Origin: JBAYGJ01 sp041666685
GTDB lineage: Bacteria > Patescibacteriota > Patescibacteriia > UBA10025 > JAHIVO01
Assembly (NCBI GenBank): GCA_041666685.1
Contig: JBAYGJ010000027.1
Location: forward strand, 1 to 13,966
DNA: 13,966 nucleotides
Direction: 5' to 3'
The stretch's first letter is position 1. Each line of letters begins with the position of its first letter. Under the pieces are notes generated by a model. It made no database searches. It had not been told where the DNA came from and worked only from the letters and a program-made list of their open reading frames with translations. The position numbers and the translations under genes were made by a program. Positions 12,376 to 13,966 of the stretch are shown in pieces.

Positions 12376-13158
12376 TTAAAAAGTAATGATTACGATTGTC
12401 CGGTCATCTTTTGATTTGACGGACTTGTACCTCAGCCATTTGTCCGGGTCTTCCGTCTCTACTCGCGCATGCATTTCTTCCCAGGCGTTAATGGAAGCAT
12501 CAGTTGGGACGGCGAAGTAACCGTCGGAAAATAGTTCTATAGACGACATGCTCGCTTTTTTATACTCAAACATTTTTATAAACTTTTCAGGTGTCTCAGT
12601 CCCATCAATCGCACCATATCCCATCGGATCATAAGCATTATTTTGGTATTTAAATTGTCCGAGCAGAAAGGGCATAATGTGCTCACGACTGCCTCGAATG
12701 TCGCCAGTCTTACGAATGTATTTTGAGCGTTCCTCAGCATTGTCAATGTCAATCTGCTTCACTTCCTGGTATGCCGGCATGCCACTCACCCTGAATCCGC
12801 AGTCGCCCAGATACGTGACAATAACTTTATCAACGAGCAACCGAGCACAAATAAACCCACAGGTAAAACGAAATTTTGGCTCCCGCACGAGATCCTGGAT
12901 ACCTAATGCCTCGTACTCCTCATGAACTTTTTTGTTCAGAAGCCGGACTAATTCAGTTCCGTTTGCGTGCGATGATAGGCATGCGGCTACGACGATACGC
13001 GAAACAATTTCCCCGCCGGTTTTGCCGTCATGCAACTTTCCACTTTTATCCGTCGCTCCATCGGCTAAAACAAAATTCGTTTCGTTGTAACCGAAATAGT
13101 CCTCGTTTTTACCTTCTATTTTGCCTTTTGAAAAAGTTTGAACGCTCAACATGATCAT
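12376..13158 (-). CDS. PP2C-family protein phosphatase
   Basis: A 260-residue PP2C (PPM) type serine/threonine phosphatase. Metal-site motifs in order: 'GKNEDYFGY' (16-24; E19 and D20), 'VLADGATDKSG' (30-40; D33-G34), 'TGGEIVSRIVV' (47-57), 'VTYLGDCGFRV' (114-124; D119), 'IELFSDGYFAV' (207-217; D212) and 'KSKDDRTIVII' (248-258; D251-D252). All the expected aspartates are present, so it is probably an active Mn/Mg-dependent phosphatase. No membrane segment or sensor domain is attached. No kinase gene is in the window. The ATG at 13158 overlaps a TATAAA (13163-13158) that lies five bases before a second ATG at 13152, so translation may really begin at MLSVQTF. It begins 21 bases after the lyase gene and is followed by the 93-residue gene 14 bases on. 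Confidence 0.88.
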   Translation of the reverse strand: MIMLSVQTFSKGKIEGKNEDYFGYNETNFVLADGATDKSGKLHDGKTGGEIVSRIVVAACLSSHANGTELVRLLNKKVHEEYEALGIQDLVREPKFRFTCGFICARLLVDKVIVTYLGDCGFRVSGMPAYQEVKQIDIDNAEERSKYIRKTGDIRGSREHIMPFLLGQFKYQNNAYDPMGYGAIDGTETPEKFIKMFEYKKASMSSIELFSDGYFAVPTDASINAWEEMHARVETEDPDKWLRYKSVKSKDDRTIVIITF

Positions 13159-13179
13159 TTATATTTTTAATTGAGCAAC

Positions 13180-13966
13180 TCAAAACTTTTGTGCCACCTG
13201 ACGGTACGCCTCCCTAAACGGTACGCCATTTTTGACCAGTTTGTATACTTCATTGGTCGCATAAACCTCCTGGGTCATAGCAGTACTGCAATGCTTCTTA
13301 TTGACCGACAGGCCGGAAAACACCAGCGCCGTGATATCGAGGCTTTTCTGAACGATATCCAGGCCTTTCATGACCGGCTCCTTGGTTAATTGCAGGTCTC
13401 GGTGATATCCGGAAATGAGATTGCCAGCCAGACCCTTTACCTGTATTTCATAAGAAACAACGACGTGGTATTTCGCCCTGATCAATTCCAGCACGTCGGG
13501 ATTTTTTTTCTGGGGCATGATCGAACTGCCGGTACAGAATTCTTTGGGTAATCCAAAATATCCAAATTCAGGCATACTGAACAGGATCAGGTCAGTCGCC
13601 ATCTTATTCAGGTCTAGCATAACCAGCGATAATGCGTGCAAAATGCTTGACTCAAACTTACCACGGCTGTTTTGCGCATAGATCGGGTTACCCTGAACTC
13701 TTTTGAAACCAAGCAATTGAGCGGTATATGCCCGGTCAATTTTCAGCGGTACCCCATACCCTGCTCCAGTGCCGAGGGGTGAAAAGTCAATCAATTCCAA
13801 CACACTTTCTAAAATTTTCACATTGTCCTGCATCGATTCGATATATGCACCAGTCCATAACGCAATCGAGGATGGCATGGCTTTTCGGGTGTGCGTATAT
13901 CCAGGAAATTCTATCTTCCCGTATTTTTTGCTGAACTTCCTCATTGCCCCAACCAATCGAAAAACC
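13180..13966 (-). CDS. Argininosuccinate-lyase-family protein, 5' end beyond window, short C-terminus
   Basis: The last 262 codons of a fumarase/aspartase-superfamily lyase; the frame stays open to the right edge, so the true start is outside. The ArgH form of the signature is clear: 'TGSSIMPQKKNPDVLELIR', with the catalytic serine in GSS. 'FPGYTHTRKAMPSS' carries the conserved His of the TH motif; 'PLGTGAGYGVPL' and 'GVPFREAYRQV' are also typical of ArgH. 'SGYHRDLQLTKEP' replaces the usual YNRDLQEDK. The protein stops just after PFREAYRQVAQKF, roughly 60-70 residues earlier than E. coli ArgH, so the C-terminal domain is missing or this is a short lineage. If active it would split argininosuccinate to arginine and fumarate. 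It appears to lead the PP2C, 93-residue and hydrolase genes. No other arginine gene is in view. Confidence 0.85.
   Translation of the reverse strand, partial: VFRLVGAMRKFSKKYGKIEFPGYTHTRKAMPSSIALWTGAYIESMQDNVKILESVLELIDFSPLGTGAGYGVPLKIDRAYTAQLLGFKRVQGNPIYAQNSRGKFESSILHALSLVMLDLNKMATDLILFSMPEFGYFGLPKEFCTGSSIMPQKKNPDVLELIRAKYHVVVSYEIQVKGLAGNLISGYHRDLQLTKEPVMKGLDIVQKSLDITALVFSGLSVNKKHCSTAMTQEVYATNEVYKLVKNGVPFREAYRQVAQKF

Noticed and set aside
13180..13966. Adenylosuccinate lyase or fumarase instead of the ArgH family
   Set aside because: The signature reads GSSIMPQKKNPDVLEL, the ArgH form, not GSSAMPYKRNP (PurB), and GVPFREAYR is ArgH-like.
1..13966. Alternative genetic code, CRISPR arrays, tRNA genes or insertion sequences
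   Set aside because: Proteins end normally at TAA, TAG and TGA with full-length domains. No regularly spaced repeats, cloverleaf sequence, terminal inverted repeats or transposase were seen.

Overview
The window looks like a compact bacterial chromosome segment, most likely from the Candidate Phyla Radiation (Patescibacteria). This is inference from gene content and style: a primosomal protein N' whose ATPase motifs are gone, a DUF2207 protein with a glycine-rich tail, a secreted protein with 'KR..I.S..' repeats, very short or overlapping gene junctions, almost no recognisable Shine-Dalgarno sites, and -10 boxes sitting directly against start codons. No rRNA, tRNA, CRISPR array, IS element or phage gene was seen, and no gap between genes exceeds about 200 bases.

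Layout. (1) 1-3174 and on to 4988, minus strand: the N-terminal part of a cyclophilin, a DUF2207 membrane protein, a 61-residue zinc-ribbon protein, then a four-gene operon reading from 4988 downwards: thpR (2H RNA phosphodiesterase), a MESH1-sized HD phosphohydrolase, a WecG/TagA-type glycosyltransferase and a YhhQ-type queuosine-precursor transporter. (2) A divergent promoter at 4995-5060. (3) 5069-11457, plus strand: an AmmeMemoRadiSam locus. It holds the radical SAM enzyme (amrS), a secreted lysozyme-like repeat protein, a stand-alone LigB/MEMO-superfamily dioxygenase-like protein, a polytopic membrane protein, a strong terminator, then AMMECR1 (amrA) overlapping a degenerate priA. (4) 11449-13966, minus strand, converging on and overlapping priA: an argininosuccinate-lyase-family gene (cut by the right edge), a PP2C phosphatase, an unknown 93-residue protein and an alpha/beta hydrolase.

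How it may fit together. The most unusual region is 5069-9578. The three cytoplasmic AmmeMemoRadiSam-type components are spread over 4.5 kb and interleaved with two cell-envelope genes (one exported, one multi-pass membrane). Each of the three has its own -10 box placed so that transcription would begin at or within two bases of the ATG. The reaction of the AmmeMemoRadiSam system is unknown, so the two envelope genes are candidate partners, not proven ones. A second point of interest is the priA product, which keeps all eight zinc-binding cysteines but has lost the Walker A, DEAH and arginine-finger positions.
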